A stretch of DNA of 64,000 nt, from the NCBI RefSeq assembly GCF_021117385.1, contig NZ_CP088252.1, positions 558,001-622,000 of the forward strand. Reading direction: 5' to 3'. This document shows positions 47,403 to 57,795 of the stretch, in pieces. The DNA comes from Frateuria soli (GTDB lineage Bacteria; Pseudomonadota; Gammaproteobacteria; Xanthomonadales; Rhodanobacteraceae). The notes beneath the pieces are model-generated. The model searched no databases. It had not been told where the DNA came from and worked only from the letters and a program-made list of their open reading frames with translations. Both the position numbers and the translations under genes were made by a program. Within the stretch, counting starts at the first letter, position 1. The number at the start of each line of letters is the position of its first letter.

Positions 47403-49271
47403 ATGGCTGACCTGCTTTCCACCGGCGTCTCCGGCCTGCTCGCCGCCCAGGTGGGCCTGAGCACCACCGGCCACAACGTCTCCAACGCCAACACCGACGG
47501 CTACAGCCGGCAGCAGGTGAGCTTCGCCGCCCGGGCGCCGCAGGCGGAAGGGCGCTACTATGTGGGCACCGGCGTGGATACCCAGGCGGTGCAGCGTGCC
47601 TACAGCCAGTACCTCAACACCGCGCTGTGGTCGGCGTCCTCCTCCAAGGGGCGCGCCGACGCGTACCAGGGGCTGACCGACCAGCTCAACAACCAGCTTT
47701 CCGGCAGCAGCAACCTGCAGGCGTCGCTGGACACCTTCTTCGGCGCCGTGCAGGACCTCGCCAATGCGCCGGCCGACGCCTCCGCGCGCGAGGTCCTGCT
47801 GGCCCGCTCCGGCGCACTGGCGAGCACCTTCCGCGCGCTGTCGGGCCAGTTCGGCAGCCTCGACGGCCAGGTGCAGCGCCAGCTCACCGACACCGTCGCC
47901 TCGATCAATTCCGACAGCGCGGCGATCGCCAAGCTCAACGAACGCATCCGCGCCTCCACCGGCGCCCAGCCCGCCGATCTGCTCGACCAGCGCGACGCGC
48001 TGATCAGGAAGCTGTCGGGCGAGGTCGGCATCTCCGTGGCCACGCAGAACGACGGCACGCTGGGCGTGTTCGTCGGCAACGGCCAGGCGCTGGTCAGCGG
48101 TACGCAGTCTTTCGAACTGGGCACGGCCCCCAACACCTACGATGCAACCCGGCTGGAGATCGTCGACAAGGGCACCGGCGCCGTACTGAGCGGGCGCATC
48201 GGCGGCGGCACGCTGGGCGCGCTGCTGGACTTCCGCAGCAACGTGCTCGATCCGGCGCAGAACCAGCTTGGCCGCGCCGCGCTGGCGCTGGCCGACGCGT
48301 TCAACGCCCAGCACGCGCAGGGCGTGGACCTCAACGGCCAGCTCGGCGGCGAGTTCTTCAGCGTGACCGGTCCGGTGGTGCAGGCGGCCAGCGGCAACGC
48401 CGGCAGCGCCACGCTCTCGGCCGGCATCGACGACCTCGGTGCGCTGGGCAGCCAGGACTACACGCTGTCCTACGATGGCACTGCCTGGAGCCTGAAGGAC
48501 GGCAGCGGCGCCGCGGTGGTGATGACCGGCACCGGTACGGCGGGCGATCCGTTCAAGGCCGCGGGCCTGGACTTGACCCTCGGTGGCGGCGCGGCCAACG
48601 CGGGCGACAGCTTCCGCATCCAGCCCACCCGCAACGCGGCCGGCAGCATGACTGTCGCGATCACCGACCCGAACCGGATCGCCGCCGCCGTACCGTTGCT
48701 CGGCAGCGCGGCCGGCACCAACAGCGGCACCGCCGGCGTGGGGGCGCTCACCGTCGCCGACGGCTCCGATCCGAACCTGTTCACCCCCGCGGACATCGTG
48801 TTTTCCTCGCCGACCACGTACAGCATCGACGGCGGACCGGCGCAGGCCTTCACCGCCGGCACCCCGATCGTGCACAACGGCTGGAGCGTGACCCTCGACG
48901 GCGCCCCGGCCAATGGCGACAGCTTCGCCATCAAGCCCAACGCCAACGCCCGCGGCGACAACGCCAACGCGCTCAAGCTCGGCGCGGTAGCCGACCTGGG
49001 CGTGCTCGACGGTGGCGCCACCAGCGTCGGCCGCGCCTACGGCCAGCTGGTCGGTCAGGTCGGCAGCGCCGGCGCACTGGCCGACGACGCGGCCAAGACG
49101 CAGGGCTCCGTTTACAACCAGGCGATGGCGGCCCAGCAGAGCGTCAGCGGCGTCAACATGGACGAGGAGGCCGCCAACCTGGTGCGCTACCAGCAGGCCT
49201 ACCAGGCGTCCGCGCAGATCATCACCGCCGCCAACACCGTGTTCAACGCGCTGCTCGGCGCGTTCAAGTAA
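47403..49271 (+). CDS. flgK: Hook-filament junction protein FlgK
   Basis: This is a 622-residue junction protein. LSTGVSGLLAAQVGLSTTGH, then NVSNANTDGYSRQQVSFAAR, and the C-terminal SGVNMDEEAANLVRYQQAYQ, then ASAQIITAANTVFNALL are the D0/D1 helices. The central domains (about 320-540) are Ala/Gly/Thr-rich and variable. It joins hook and filament and is carried to the export gate by FlgN. CCAAGGAAACCCC gives the Shine-Dalgarno. Confidence 0.95.
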   Translation: MADLLSTGVSGLLAAQVGLSTTGHNVSNANTDGYSRQQVSFAARAPQAEGRYYVGTGVDTQAVQRAYSQYLNTALWSASSSKGRADAYQGLTDQLNNQLSGSSNLQASLDTFFGAVQDLANAPADASAREVLLARSGALASTFRALSGQFGSLDGQVQRQLTDTVASINSDSAAIAKLNERIRASTGAQPADLLDQRDALIRKLSGEVGISVATQNDGTLGVFVGNGQALVSGTQSFELGTAPNTYDATRLEIVDKGTGAVLSGRIGGGTLGALLDFRSNVLDPAQNQLGRAALALADAFNAQHAQGVDLNGQLGGEFFSVTGPVVQAASGNAGSATLSAGIDDLGALGSQDYTLSYDGTAWSLKDGSGAAVVMTGTGTAGDPFKAAGLDLTLGGGAANAGDSFRIQPTRNAAGSMTVAITDPNRIAAAVPLLGSAAGTNSGTAGVGALTVADGSDPNLFTPADIVFSSPTTYSIDGGPAQAFTAGTPIVHNGWSVTLDGAPANGDSFAIKPNANARGDNANALKLGAVADLGVLDGGATSVGRAYGQLVGQVGSAGALADDAAKTQGSVYNQAMAAQQSVSGVNMDEEAANLVRYQQAYQASAQIITAANTVFNALLGAFK

Positions 49272-49283
49272 GGGATCGAAGCC

Positions 49284-50477
49284 ATGCGCGTCTCCACCAA
49301 CTGGATGCAGCAGCAGTCGGTCAACACCATGATGGACCGGCAGGGCGACCTGTCCGGCATCCAGACTCAGATGGGCACCGGCAAGCGCATCAACCAACCC
49401 TCCGACGATCCGGTCGGCGCCGCGCGCGCGGTCGAGCTGACCCACCTGGGCGCCGACACCGCGCAATACCAGCGCAACATCACCTCGGCCAACGCGCGAC
49501 TGGGCCTGGAAGACCAGACCCTGTCCTCGGTGAGCAAGGTGCTCGACCGCATCCGCACGCTGACCTTGCAGGGCATGAACGCCACGCAGACCGACGAGTC
49601 GCGCGGCGACATCGCCGCCGAGCTGGTGCAGTTGCGCGGACAGTTGCTGGGCATCGCCAACAGCAAGGATTCCCAGGGCGACTACCTGTTCGCCGGCAAC
49701 CGCACCGGTGCCGAGCCGTTCGCGTCGCAGGCCGGCGGCGTGAGCTACGCCGGCGACGAGGGCCAGCGCATGGTCGCGGCCGGCCCCGGTCTGCAGGTGG
49801 CCACCGGCGACCCGGGCAGCACCATCTTCATGAACGTGCCGACCGGCAACGGCACCTTTGCCGTGGGCGCCACCGCCGCCAATGCCGGCAGTGCAGTCGC
49901 CGGCGCCACCAGCGTGGTCGATGCCAGCGCATGGGACGGCGGCAGCTACCAGGTCAGCTTCACCGGGCCGGACGCGTACGAGGTGCGCGACGGCGGCGGT
50001 GCGCTGGTCGGCAGCGGCACCTATGACCCGCAGAAGGGCGGCAGCGTTGCGTTCCGTGGCGTACAGATGGCCTTCGACGGCACGCCCGTGGCGGGCGACA
50101 GTTTCAGCGTCGCGCCTTCGTCGACGCAGAGCGTGTTCGCCACCCTGGACGCGATCGTCGCCGAGTTCACCCGCACCAACGGCGGCGGCCCGGACATGCA
50201 GAACGCGCTCAACGGCGAGCTCGCCAACCTGGATCAGTCGGTCGGCTCGGTGATCCAGGCGCGCGCCGGCGTCGGTGCGCGCATGAATGCGCTGTCACAG
50301 CAGGCCGCGCTGAACGACGACCTGAAACTGCAGTACAAGACTGCGCTCTCGGACGTGCAGGACCTGGACTACTACGACGCGGTCAGCAAGCTGAGTCTGC
50401 AGAGCTCCTCGTTGCAGGCCGCGCAGCTGGCTTTCGGCAAGCTGCAGAACCTGTCGCTGTTCAATTACCTCAAATAG
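49284..50477 (+). CDS. flgL: Hook-filament junction protein FlgL
   Basis: This is a 397-residue flagellin-like protein. MRVSTNWMQQQSVNTMMDRQ, then GTGKRINQPSDDPVGAARAV, and the C-terminal SALSDVQDLDYYDAVSKLSL-like part with LQAAQLAFGKLQNLSLFNYL are FlgL hallmarks. It forms the second junction ring beside FlgK. It starts 12 bases after flgK. A palindromic repeat after the stop probably ends the operon. Confidence 0.95.
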   Translation: MRVSTNWMQQQSVNTMMDRQGDLSGIQTQMGTGKRINQPSDDPVGAARAVELTHLGADTAQYQRNITSANARLGLEDQTLSSVSKVLDRIRTLTLQGMNATQTDESRGDIAAELVQLRGQLLGIANSKDSQGDYLFAGNRTGAEPFASQAGGVSYAGDEGQRMVAAGPGLQVATGDPGSTIFMNVPTGNGTFAVGATAANAGSAVAGATSVVDASAWDGGSYQVSFTGPDAYEVRDGGGALVGSGTYDPQKGGSVAFRGVQMAFDGTPVAGDSFSVAPSSTQSVFATLDAIVAEFTRTNGGGPDMQNALNGELANLDQSVGSVIQARAGVGARMNALSQQAALNDDLKLQYKTALSDVQDLDYYDAVSKLSLQSSSLQAAQLAFGKLQNLSLFNYLK

Positions 50478-50493
50478 CAGCGTGCGTGCTCTT

Positions 50494-50568
50494 GTAGGAG
50501 CCCACTCGTGGGCGATGCTGCTGGCTTGATGGCCGACGCCAGGGCATCGCCCACAAGTGGGCTCCTAC
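50494..50568. repeat. Palindromic repeat, family A, copy 4
   Basis: Arms GTAGGAGCCCACTCGTGGGC and GCCCACAAGTGGGCTCCTAC with one mismatch. It lies 16 bases after the flgL stop and 61 bases before the fliC promoter. Confidence 0.93.
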
Positions 50569-50629
50569 AAAACGTCCTGGCAGTTCCATGGTTGCTTCAA
50601 CGAAATATCGAAAAAAGCAGTTGACCCAC

Positions 50630-50656
50630 TCAAGTTTCCATGATCGACGTCGAAAA
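50630..50656 (+). promoter_or_regulatory. Sigma-28 (FliA) promoter of fliC
   Basis: TCAAGTTT-N11-GTCGAAAA has exact FliA spacing, with a strong -35 half and a variant -10 half. It leaves an untranslated leader of roughly 80 bases before fliC. Confidence 0.85.
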
Positions 50657-50746
50657 AGGTCCTGAGGCGGCGGTGTTCCCAACGGAATCCCCGCTGGCTA
50701 CCACCGCCGGCCACCGGCACTGAAGACCCTATTCGGAGAAATTCCC

Positions 50747-52192
50747 ATGGTCATGAGCGTCAACACCAACATCAGCTCGCTGAACGCCCAGAACAACCTG
50801 GCGAAGTCGCAGAGCAAGCTCTCCACCGCGATCGAGCGCCTGTCCTCGGGCATGAAGATCAACAGCGCGAAGGACGATGCCGCCGGCCTCGCCATCTCGA
50901 CCCGCTTCACCACCCAGATCAACGGCCTGAACCAGGCCGTCAGCAACGCCAACGACGGCATCTCCCTGGCGCAGACGACCGAGTCGGCGCTGAACGAGGT
51001 GACCAACAACATGCAGCGCATCCGCACCCTGGCGGTGCAGTCGGCGAACGCCACCAACTCCGATTCCGACCGTGCGGCGTTGGACGCCGAGGTGCAGCAG
51101 CGCCTGGCCGAGATCACCCGTATCTCGCAGCAGACTACCTTCAACGGCCGCCACGTGCTGGACGGTAGCTTCGGTTCGGCCGCGTTCCAGATCGGTGCCA
51201 ACGTCGGCGAGACCATTTCGGTGAACCTGAGCCAGGGCGCCGGTGCATCGCAGGTGGGTCAGATTGCTTCGGCCACCAGCACGACGGGTGTGTTCACGGC
51301 CACTTCGGCGACGACGGCCGTTACCGGTGTCGCCAACGTTGCTATCGCCGATGCCACGCTGGCTGCGGGCTTCACGTTTGATGGCGTCGCAGTCAACGTG
51401 GCCGCTGGCTCCGCCGACATGGCCGCCATGGCGGCTTCGGTGAACTCTCAGCTGGACAGCGGCGCCACTGCCGGCAAGTACACGGTCACCGCGAACGGCA
51501 CCACCGGCCTGACGATCACCCAAAACACGGCCACCACCAATGCCATGACGCTCAGTGCATTCAGTGGCACAGCGACGCAGGGTGCCGCCTCCACCGCCGG
51601 TGTCACCGGTGTGGCTGTCGGTGACGCGACCCCGCTGACCCTGGGTTCGGGCGACTTCACGCTGCAGGCCGGTTCGGGTGCGGCGGTGGGCATCGAAGGT
51701 ACGTTCAACGATGCCGCTTCGCTGGCAGCCGCGATCAACGCCAAGGGCATTGCCGGTGTTTCGGCCTACGCCGACGCAACCACCGGTGTCCTGCACCTGG
51801 CTTCGCAGGAAGCGCTCACGGTAGGCGGCACCAAGGGTACCGGTACCCTCGGTTTCAGCGCTACGAACGCCGTTGGCGGCGACCTGGCCAGCACAAACGT
51901 CAAGACCGTGTCCGGTGCCAACGACACCATCAGCCGCATCGACTCGGCGCTGAGCACCATCAGCTCCATGCGCAGCGACCTGGGTGCGGTGCAGAACCGC
52001 TTCACCTCGACCATCGCCAACCTGCAGACCATCTCGCAGAACCTGTCTGCCTCGCGCAGCCAGATCCAGGATGCGGACTTCGCGGCTGAGACGGCCAACA
52101 TGTCCAGCGCGAACATCCTGCAGCAGGCCGGTGTCTCGGTGTTGGCCCAGGCCAACTCGACCACGCAGAGCGTGCTCAAGCTCCTGCAGTAA
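50747..52192 (+). CDS. fliC: Flagellin
   Basis: This is a 481-residue flagellin. The N-terminal SVNTNISSLNAQNNLAKSQS, then RLSSGMKINSAKDDAAGLAI, and the C-terminal SQIQDADFAAETANMSSANI, then LQQAGVSVLAQANSTTQ are conserved D0/D1. The centre (about 170-380) is Ala/Thr/Gly-rich with repeated VGDAT and STAGVTGVA-type phrases. The central part uses more T and A at third positions than the ends. Starts at 50747 and 50753 are both possible after GGAGAAATTCCC. It is the only flagellin in the window. Confidence 0.96.
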   Translation: MVMSVNTNISSLNAQNNLAKSQSKLSTAIERLSSGMKINSAKDDAAGLAISTRFTTQINGLNQAVSNANDGISLAQTTESALNEVTNNMQRIRTLAVQSANATNSDSDRAALDAEVQQRLAEITRISQQTTFNGRHVLDGSFGSAAFQIGANVGETISVNLSQGAGASQVGQIASATSTTGVFTATSATTAVTGVANVAIADATLAAGFTFDGVAVNVAAGSADMAAMAASVNSQLDSGATAGKYTVTANGTTGLTITQNTATTNAMTLSAFSGTATQGAASTAGVTGVAVGDATPLTLGSGDFTLQAGSGAAVGIEGTFNDAASLAAAINAKGIAGVSAYADATTGVLHLASQEALTVGGTKGTGTLGFSATNAVGGDLASTNVKTVSGANDTISRIDSALSTISSMRSDLGAVQNRFTSTIANLQTISQNLSASRSQIQDADFAAETANMSSANILQQAGVSVLAQANSTTQSVLKLLQ

Positions 52193-52204
52193 CCGTTGAA
52201 ACTC

Positions 52205-52232
52205 GGAACGGCCGCGGCGACGCGGCCGTTCC
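52205..52232. terminator. Hairpin between fliC and fliD
   Basis: GGAACGGCCGCG and CGCGGCCGTTCC form a perfect 12-bp stem with a 4-base loop, 12 bases after the fliC stop. There is no T run, so it may be a weak terminator or an mRNA-stabilising 3' end that keeps fliC far above fliD. Confidence 0.75.
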
Positions 52233-52256
52233 GCTCATTCCAGGGAACCGATATCC

Positions 52257-53654
52257 ATGGCGATCACCGTAGGCACCACCGCACCGACGACGGGCTTGCT
52301 GACTTCCATGGGCGTCGGTTCCGGCATCGACGTCGACAAGCTGGTGACCACGCTGGTGAACGCCAAGAAGGCGCCCCAGCAGAACCAGATCACCAACCAG
52401 GCGGCGCAGGCCAATACCCTGCTGTCCGGGCTGGGCCAGATCAGCAGCGCGCTCTCCGCGCTGCAGTCGGCGATGGTCCCCTTGAGCGATGGCAGCGCCT
52501 TCAGCGCCCGCTCGTTGACCAGCAGCGACACCGACGTACTCGGCGCCACCAGCGCCGGCACGCCGGTCGGCGGCAGCTACAAGATCGAGGTGACCAAGCT
52601 GGCCACCTCGCTGAAGGCCTCTTCGGGCGCCTTCGCCAAGTCCGATACGGTAGTCGGCACCGGCACGCTCACGCTGGCGGTGGGCGACCAGTCGATGAGC
52701 CTGACCATCGACAGCAGCAACAACACGCTGGCGGGCATCCGCGACGCGATCAACAAGTCCAAGGACAACCCGGGCGTCTCCGCCACCATCGTCACCGGCA
52801 CGGACGGTGCGCACCTGGTGCTCAGCGGCACGCGCACCGGCGCGGCCAATGGCTTCGTGGTCTCCAGCAGCGGTGGGGACGGCGGTCTGGCCGCGCTCAA
52901 TTACGATGCAGCCGCCTCCAGCGGCAACGCGCTAAACGTGATCACCGCCGCGCAGGATTCCGAATACACCATCGACGGCCTGCCCGGCCATAGCGCCGGC
53001 AACACGGTTGCCGGCGCGATCGACGGCATCAGCCTGAACCTGGTCAAGGAAGGCACCAGCACGCTCACCGCCGCCAATGATGGCTCCAAGGCGACCAGCG
53101 CGCTGACCAACCTGGTCAACACGTACAACAGCTTCGTGGGCATCTACCAGGCGCTCACCAAGTACGACGCCACCACCGAAACCGCCGGCGCGATGATGGG
53201 CGACGCCACCGCCAACAGCATCAACAGCACGCTCTCGCGCCTGGTCGGCGGCATCGCCAACGGCGGCTCGCTGGCGGACCTGGGCATCTCGCTGCAGGTC
53301 GACGGCAAGCTGAAGCTGGACAGCGACAAGCTCTCCAAGTCCCTGGTCGATGGTGGCAAGCAGGCCGCTGCGTTGTTCGACGGCGACGACGGCCTCGCCA
53401 CCAAGCTCAATTCCCAGCTCGACCAATGGGTCGGCAGCGCCGGCGTCATCGCCAGCCGCACCGACAGCCTGGCCAAGCAGCTGAAGGACCTGTCCGCGCA
53501 ACAAACCGCGCTCGACAGCCGCATGGCCGATCTCACCGCCCGCTACCAGGCCCAGTTCACCGCGCTGGATACGCTGATGACCAGGCTCAACAGCACCAGC
53601 AGCTACCTCACCCAGCAATTCGACGCGCTCACCGCGGCGGCAAAGAACAAGTAA
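52257..53654 (+). CDS. fliD: Filament-capping protein FliD
   Basis: This is a 465-residue cap protein. GLLTSMGVGSGIDVDKLVTT, then LGQISSALSALQSAM, and the C-terminal coiled coil (ALDSRMADLTARYQAQFTAL, then DTLMTRLNSTSSYLTQQFDAL) are typical. It promotes flagellin polymerisation at the filament tip. No sigma-28 site is visible in the 64 bases upstream, so it probably relies on read-through from fliC. Confidence 0.95.
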   Translation: MAITVGTTAPTTGLLTSMGVGSGIDVDKLVTTLVNAKKAPQQNQITNQAAQANTLLSGLGQISSALSALQSAMVPLSDGSAFSARSLTSSDTDVLGATSAGTPVGGSYKIEVTKLATSLKASSGAFAKSDTVVGTGTLTLAVGDQSMSLTIDSSNNTLAGIRDAINKSKDNPGVSATIVTGTDGAHLVLSGTRTGAANGFVVSSSGGDGGLAALNYDAAASSGNALNVITAAQDSEYTIDGLPGHSAGNTVAGAIDGISLNLVKEGTSTLTAANDGSKATSALTNLVNTYNSFVGIYQALTKYDATTETAGAMMGDATANSINSTLSRLVGGIANGGSLADLGISLQVDGKLKLDSDKLSKSLVDGGKQAAALFDGDDGLATKLNSQLDQWVGSAGVIASRTDSLAKQLKDLSAQQTALDSRMADLTARYQAQFTALDTLMTRLNSTSSYLTQQFDALTAAAKNK

Positions 53655-53669
53655 GCGAGGAAACCCATC

Positions 53670-54080
53670 ATGGCATTCGGATATGGCGCCGGCGCTTATC
53701 AGCAGATCCGCTCGCACGGCGGCGTGGAGTCGGCCGACCCGCACGGCCTGATCACGCTGCTGATGGACGGCGCGCTGGAGCGCCTGATCACCGCGCGCGG
53801 CCACATGCAGCGCGCCGAGATCGGCCCCAAGGGCGAACTCATCGGCCGCTGCATCGAGATCATCGGCGGCCTGCGCGATGCGCTCAACCACGAGGTCGAC
53901 ACGCCGCTCGTCGGCCAGTTGGACCAGCTCTACGACTACATGAGCCGGCGCCTGCTGCACGCCAACCTGCGCAACGACGTGGCCGCACTCGACGAAGTGA
54001 GTACGTTGCTGCAGAAGGTCCGCAACAGCTGGGTGCAGGTGCCGATCGAGGCGCGCCGCCCCGCCGGCGCCGCGGCGTGA
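53670..54080 (+). CDS. fliS: Flagellin export chaperone FliS
   Basis: This is a 136-residue helical protein. GAYQQIRSHGGVESADPHGL, then ITLLMDGALERLITARGHM, and LDQLYDYMSRRLLHANLRND match FliS, which binds the flagellin C-terminus and prevents early polymerisation. It starts 15 bases after fliD and its stop overlaps the next gene (GTGA). Confidence 0.95.
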   Translation: MAFGYGAGAYQQIRSHGGVESADPHGLITLLMDGALERLITARGHMQRAEIGPKGELIGRCIEIIGGLRDALNHEVDTPLVGQLDQLYDYMSRRLLHANLRNDVAALDEVSTLLQKVRNSWVQVPIEARRPAGAAA

Positions 54081-54361
54081 ACGACCCGCTGCCGCTCGCC
54101 GTGGCGATGACACTGACCCGCGCCATGCTCGAGGCCGCACGCGAGGGCGACTGGGAGCAACTGGTCGCGCTGGAAGCCGAGCGCCACCCGCTGGTCCTGC
54201 GCCCGGTGGCGAAGGATGAGGACAGCGTGCGCCAGCTGGGCGAACTGCTGGCGCTGGATCGCGAGCTGAACGCGCTGGTCGCCCAGGCACGCGACCAGGC
54301 CGGCGAGCAGTGGCAGGCCGGGCAGGACCGCGCCCGCGCGATCGCCGCCTACGGCGGCTGA
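54077..54361 (+). CDS. fliT: FliT-like flagellar chaperone
   Basis: This is a 94-residue, mostly helical protein starting with GTG inside the fliS stop. LTRAMLEAAREGDWEQLVAL, then EAERHPLVLRPV and DRELNALVAQARDQAGEQW resemble the FliT group (FliD chaperones), which are poorly conserved in sequence. Position after fliS supports the call. A repeat array follows. Confidence 0.78.
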   Translation: MNDPLPLAVAMTLTRAMLEAAREGDWEQLVALEAERHPLVLRPVAKDEDSVRQLGELLALDRELNALVAQARDQAGEQWQAGQDRARAIAAYGG

Positions 54362-54770
54362 ATGCCTTGCTCCCTCTCCCCGGCGTGAGAGGGGGTTCAG
54401 CGCTCTCTCGGCTCTCCAATCGATTTGACACAAGGCGCCACTGCTCTTACTTCCAAAGAGAGGCCGCATTTCACGCCTTGCTCCCTCGCCCCTGCGGGGA
54501 GAGGGCCGGGGTGAGGGGCCAAGGCTTGCGGGAAGCTACGTGCGAGCCATGCCCAATCTCGTTGTCGGGACGAAGACAGGTAGGTCCGTCTGGAGCTTCG
54601 CGCGAGCCCCGGCCCCTCACCCCAACCCTCTCCCCGGAGGGGAGAGGGAGTTCAGCGCTCCCTTGCCTCTCCAATCGATTTGACACAAGGCGCCACTGCT
54701 CTCACTTCCAAAGAGAGGCCGCATTTCACGCCTTGCTCCCTCTCCCCTGAGGGGCGAGGGGCGAACGTCG
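54362..54770. repeat. Direct repeats with CTCTCCCC palindromes
   Basis: A 75-base block starting TCTCCAATCGATTTGACACA at 54413 recurs at 54668 (255 bases apart) with two or three changes. Each copy is flanked by GCCTTGCTCCCTC and a CTCCCC...GGGGAG pair; a third, inverted, CCCCTCACCCC element lies between. It fills the space between fliT and the PilZ-like gene. No gene is credible here. Confidence 0.88.
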
Positions 54771-54798
54771 CCTTGCGGGCGGGGCATTTCATGAGAGC

Positions 54799-54814
54799 CG
54801 GCCCGCCGCTTGCA
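54799..54814 (+). promoter_or_regulatory. Candidate sigma-54 promoter of the PilZ-like gene
   Basis: CGGCCCGCCGCTTGCA has GG-N10-GC spacing and a TTGCA -12 element; the -24 side is CGGCCC rather than TGGCAC. It lies 39 bases before the gene start. Confidence 0.5.
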
Positions 54815-54853
54815 TACTCCCTCCCGATGAAAGCCTCCGCCGGAGAAACGACA

Positions 54854-55407
54854 TGACCGCCAGCGCCTGGGACGAGTTCGAGCAGCGCCTTGCCTGCGAG
54901 GACCAATGGCACGCGGACAGCCAGCCGCTTGCCTGGCCGCTCCCGGAAGGCTTCGCCCAGCGCCTGGCTGAACGCAATACCGCCGCGCTCGCCTCGGTCG
55001 CGGCGCTGGAAGAGCGCCGCGCGGAAAACGTCGACGACGACAATCCGGTCATGCAGGAACTGGCGAGGCTGGATGCCAAGCTCAATGCACTGATCGACCT
55101 GATCAACCGCGTGGCGATGCCCGTCGACACGCTGCCGCGCCGCCAGCCGTTGCGCTTCAACGCGATCGGCGCCGTACTTCCCGCAGCGCTGGTTCCCGCC
55201 GGCGACGCCATGTTGCTGCGCCTCCACTTCGACGCCTGCCCCGGCGTACCGCTGGAGTTGCCCGCCCACGTCGAGCGCCGGCTCGACGACGGCAGCACCT
55301 TCGTCACCTTCCAGGCACTGGGGGAGGGCGTGGCTGCGTCACTCGAGCGGTTCGTGTTTCGTCATCATCGACGCAAAGTGGCAGGTGCGCGTCTGGCCGC
55401 TTCATGA
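54854..55407 (+). CDS. PilZ-like c-di-GMP receptor candidate
   Basis: About 184 residues. The middle has a helix rich in charged and hydrophobic heptads (NPVMQELARLDAKLNALIDL), then PRRQPLRFNAIGAVLPA and a beta-rich region (MLLRLHFDACPGVPLELPAH, then TFVTFQALGEG) resembling the xanthomonad tetrameric PilZ type. The usual RxxxR-D/NxSxxG signature is degenerate (RQPLR, then NAIGA), so c-di-GMP binding is uncertain. Position between fliT and fleQ supports a flagellar role. The exact start may be the ATG at 54853/54854 after CCGGAGAAACGAC. Confidence 0.7.
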
Positions 55408-55781
55408 TTCCCCGTCGGGGCGGCGTGAACCCGTACACGTATCGAGCGTGAAGCGCTTCACACTTTCGCAAGGCCGTGCGTCGTCCGTTTGACGTCGGCA
55501 TGGCGGCCTGTGTCACGCAGGGTCACTCGGTGTCGACCGCCTGGCGCCGGCAAACCGTCACCGTTGAGCGGTTCCCGCATAACGTCTTTTCCACAATGTC
55601 TTCACATGTGACGCATTAGGGCCAGTCGCCCGTCCGCGGACAGGCCCGACGGTGGCCGGCGCTGGCCTTCTTCTTGCTCCCTCCCTCGCGTGACCGGTGC
55701 CGGAAAGCCGGCGGTCCCAAGTACGAACACTGCAGGACAGTCGGCGGTTCGTCGTTCAAGCGTCAAGCGGAGACATAACAA
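55408..55781. other. Long intergenic region upstream of fleQ
   Basis: There is no gene in these 374 bases. It is less GC-rich than its surroundings. It contains a CRP/Clp-like site (55447-55462), a TCACATGTGA palindrome (55602-55611) and several AT-rich candidates for a core promoter, none convincing enough to name. It must hold the fleQ promoter. Confidence 0.6.
55447..55462. promoter_or_regulatory. Candidate Clp/CRP-type site upstream of fleQ
   Basis: CGTGA-AGCGCT-TCACA matches the CRP/Clp consensus TGTGA-N6-TCACA in nine of ten positions and contains the perfect palindrome GTGAAGCGCTTCAC. In Xanthomonas the c-di-GMP-responsive Clp controls motility genes, so a link to fleQ is plausible. 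The site is 320 bases from the start codon, so the promoter would have to lie well upstream. Confidence 0.55.
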
Positions 55782-57203
<1,422 letters not shown>

Positions 57204-57221
57204 TCGACGCGCACATCCCGT

Positions 57222-57292
57222 GTAGGAGCCCACTTGTGGGCGATGCTCTTCGCTCACGCGTGGCAAAGCATCGCCCACAAGTGGGCTCCTAC
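57222..57292. repeat. Palindromic repeat, family A, copy 5
   Basis: Arms GTAGGAGCCCACTTGTGGGC and GCCCACAAGTGGGCTCCTAC are perfect inverses. It lies 18 bases after the fleQ stop and before the sigma-54 promoter of fliE, so it probably ends fleQ transcription. Confidence 0.94.
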
Positions 57293-57365
57293 GGGTCCGC
57301 GGCGAGCTGGAACGCCGTGTGACCCACTGGAAGAACATCGCCTGCATGTGGGTCCAGCGCCCCAC

Positions 57366-57381
57366 TGGCACACCTCATGCA
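57366..57381 (+). promoter_or_regulatory. Sigma-54 promoter of the fliE operon
   Basis: TGGCACACCTCATGCA has GG-N10-GC spacing; the -24 half is perfect and the -12 half reads ATGC instead of TTGC. It lies 40 bases before the fliE start. Confidence 0.85.
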
Positions 57382-57421
57382 ACCCCATCCCTGAGAACCC
57401 GCCACGCGCCGGAAACCCGAC

Positions 57422-57745
57422 ATGAGCACGATCGACGTCAACAACCTGCTCGCCCAGATGCGCCAGCTCTCCAGCCAGGTGCGCCCGGCGGAAACCGCAC
57501 TGAAGGCGGCGCCGGCGGCGAAGGCGGACTTCGGCGCATTGCTGAAGGAATCGATCGGCAGCGTGGGGCAGAGCCAGCAGCAGGCGGGACAGATGGCGGC
57601 GGCGTTCGAGCGTGGCGATCCGGGCGCGGACCTGGGCCGCACCATGGTGGCGATCCAGAAGGCCGACCTTTCGCTGCGCACGATGACCGAGGTGCGCAAC
57701 AAGCTGGTCGATGCCTACAAGGAAATCATGAACATGCCGGTGTGA
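57422..57745 (+). CDS. fliE: Flagellar MS-ring/rod junction protein FliE
   Basis: This is a 107-residue protein. DFGALLKESIGSVGQSQQQA, then DLGRTMVAIQKADLSLRTMT, and EVRNKLVDAYKEIMNMPV are the FliE pattern. FliE connects the MS ring and the rod and is the first subunit exported. It heads fliEFGHIJK. Confidence 0.95.
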   Translation: MSTIDVNNLLAQMRQLSSQVRPAETALKAAPAAKADFGALLKESIGSVGQSQQQAGQMAAAFERGDPGADLGRTMVAIQKADLSLRTMTEVRNKLVDAYKEIMNMPV

Positions 57746-57795
57746 GCACCGGCCGCCTGACGCTCCCTCTCCCGCTTTACGGATGATTCGTTCCC

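Noticed and set aside
55681-55781. Sigma-54 or FliA promoter for fleQ
   Set aside because: No GG-N10-GC site with good flanks and no TAAAGTTT-type box was found close to the start codon.
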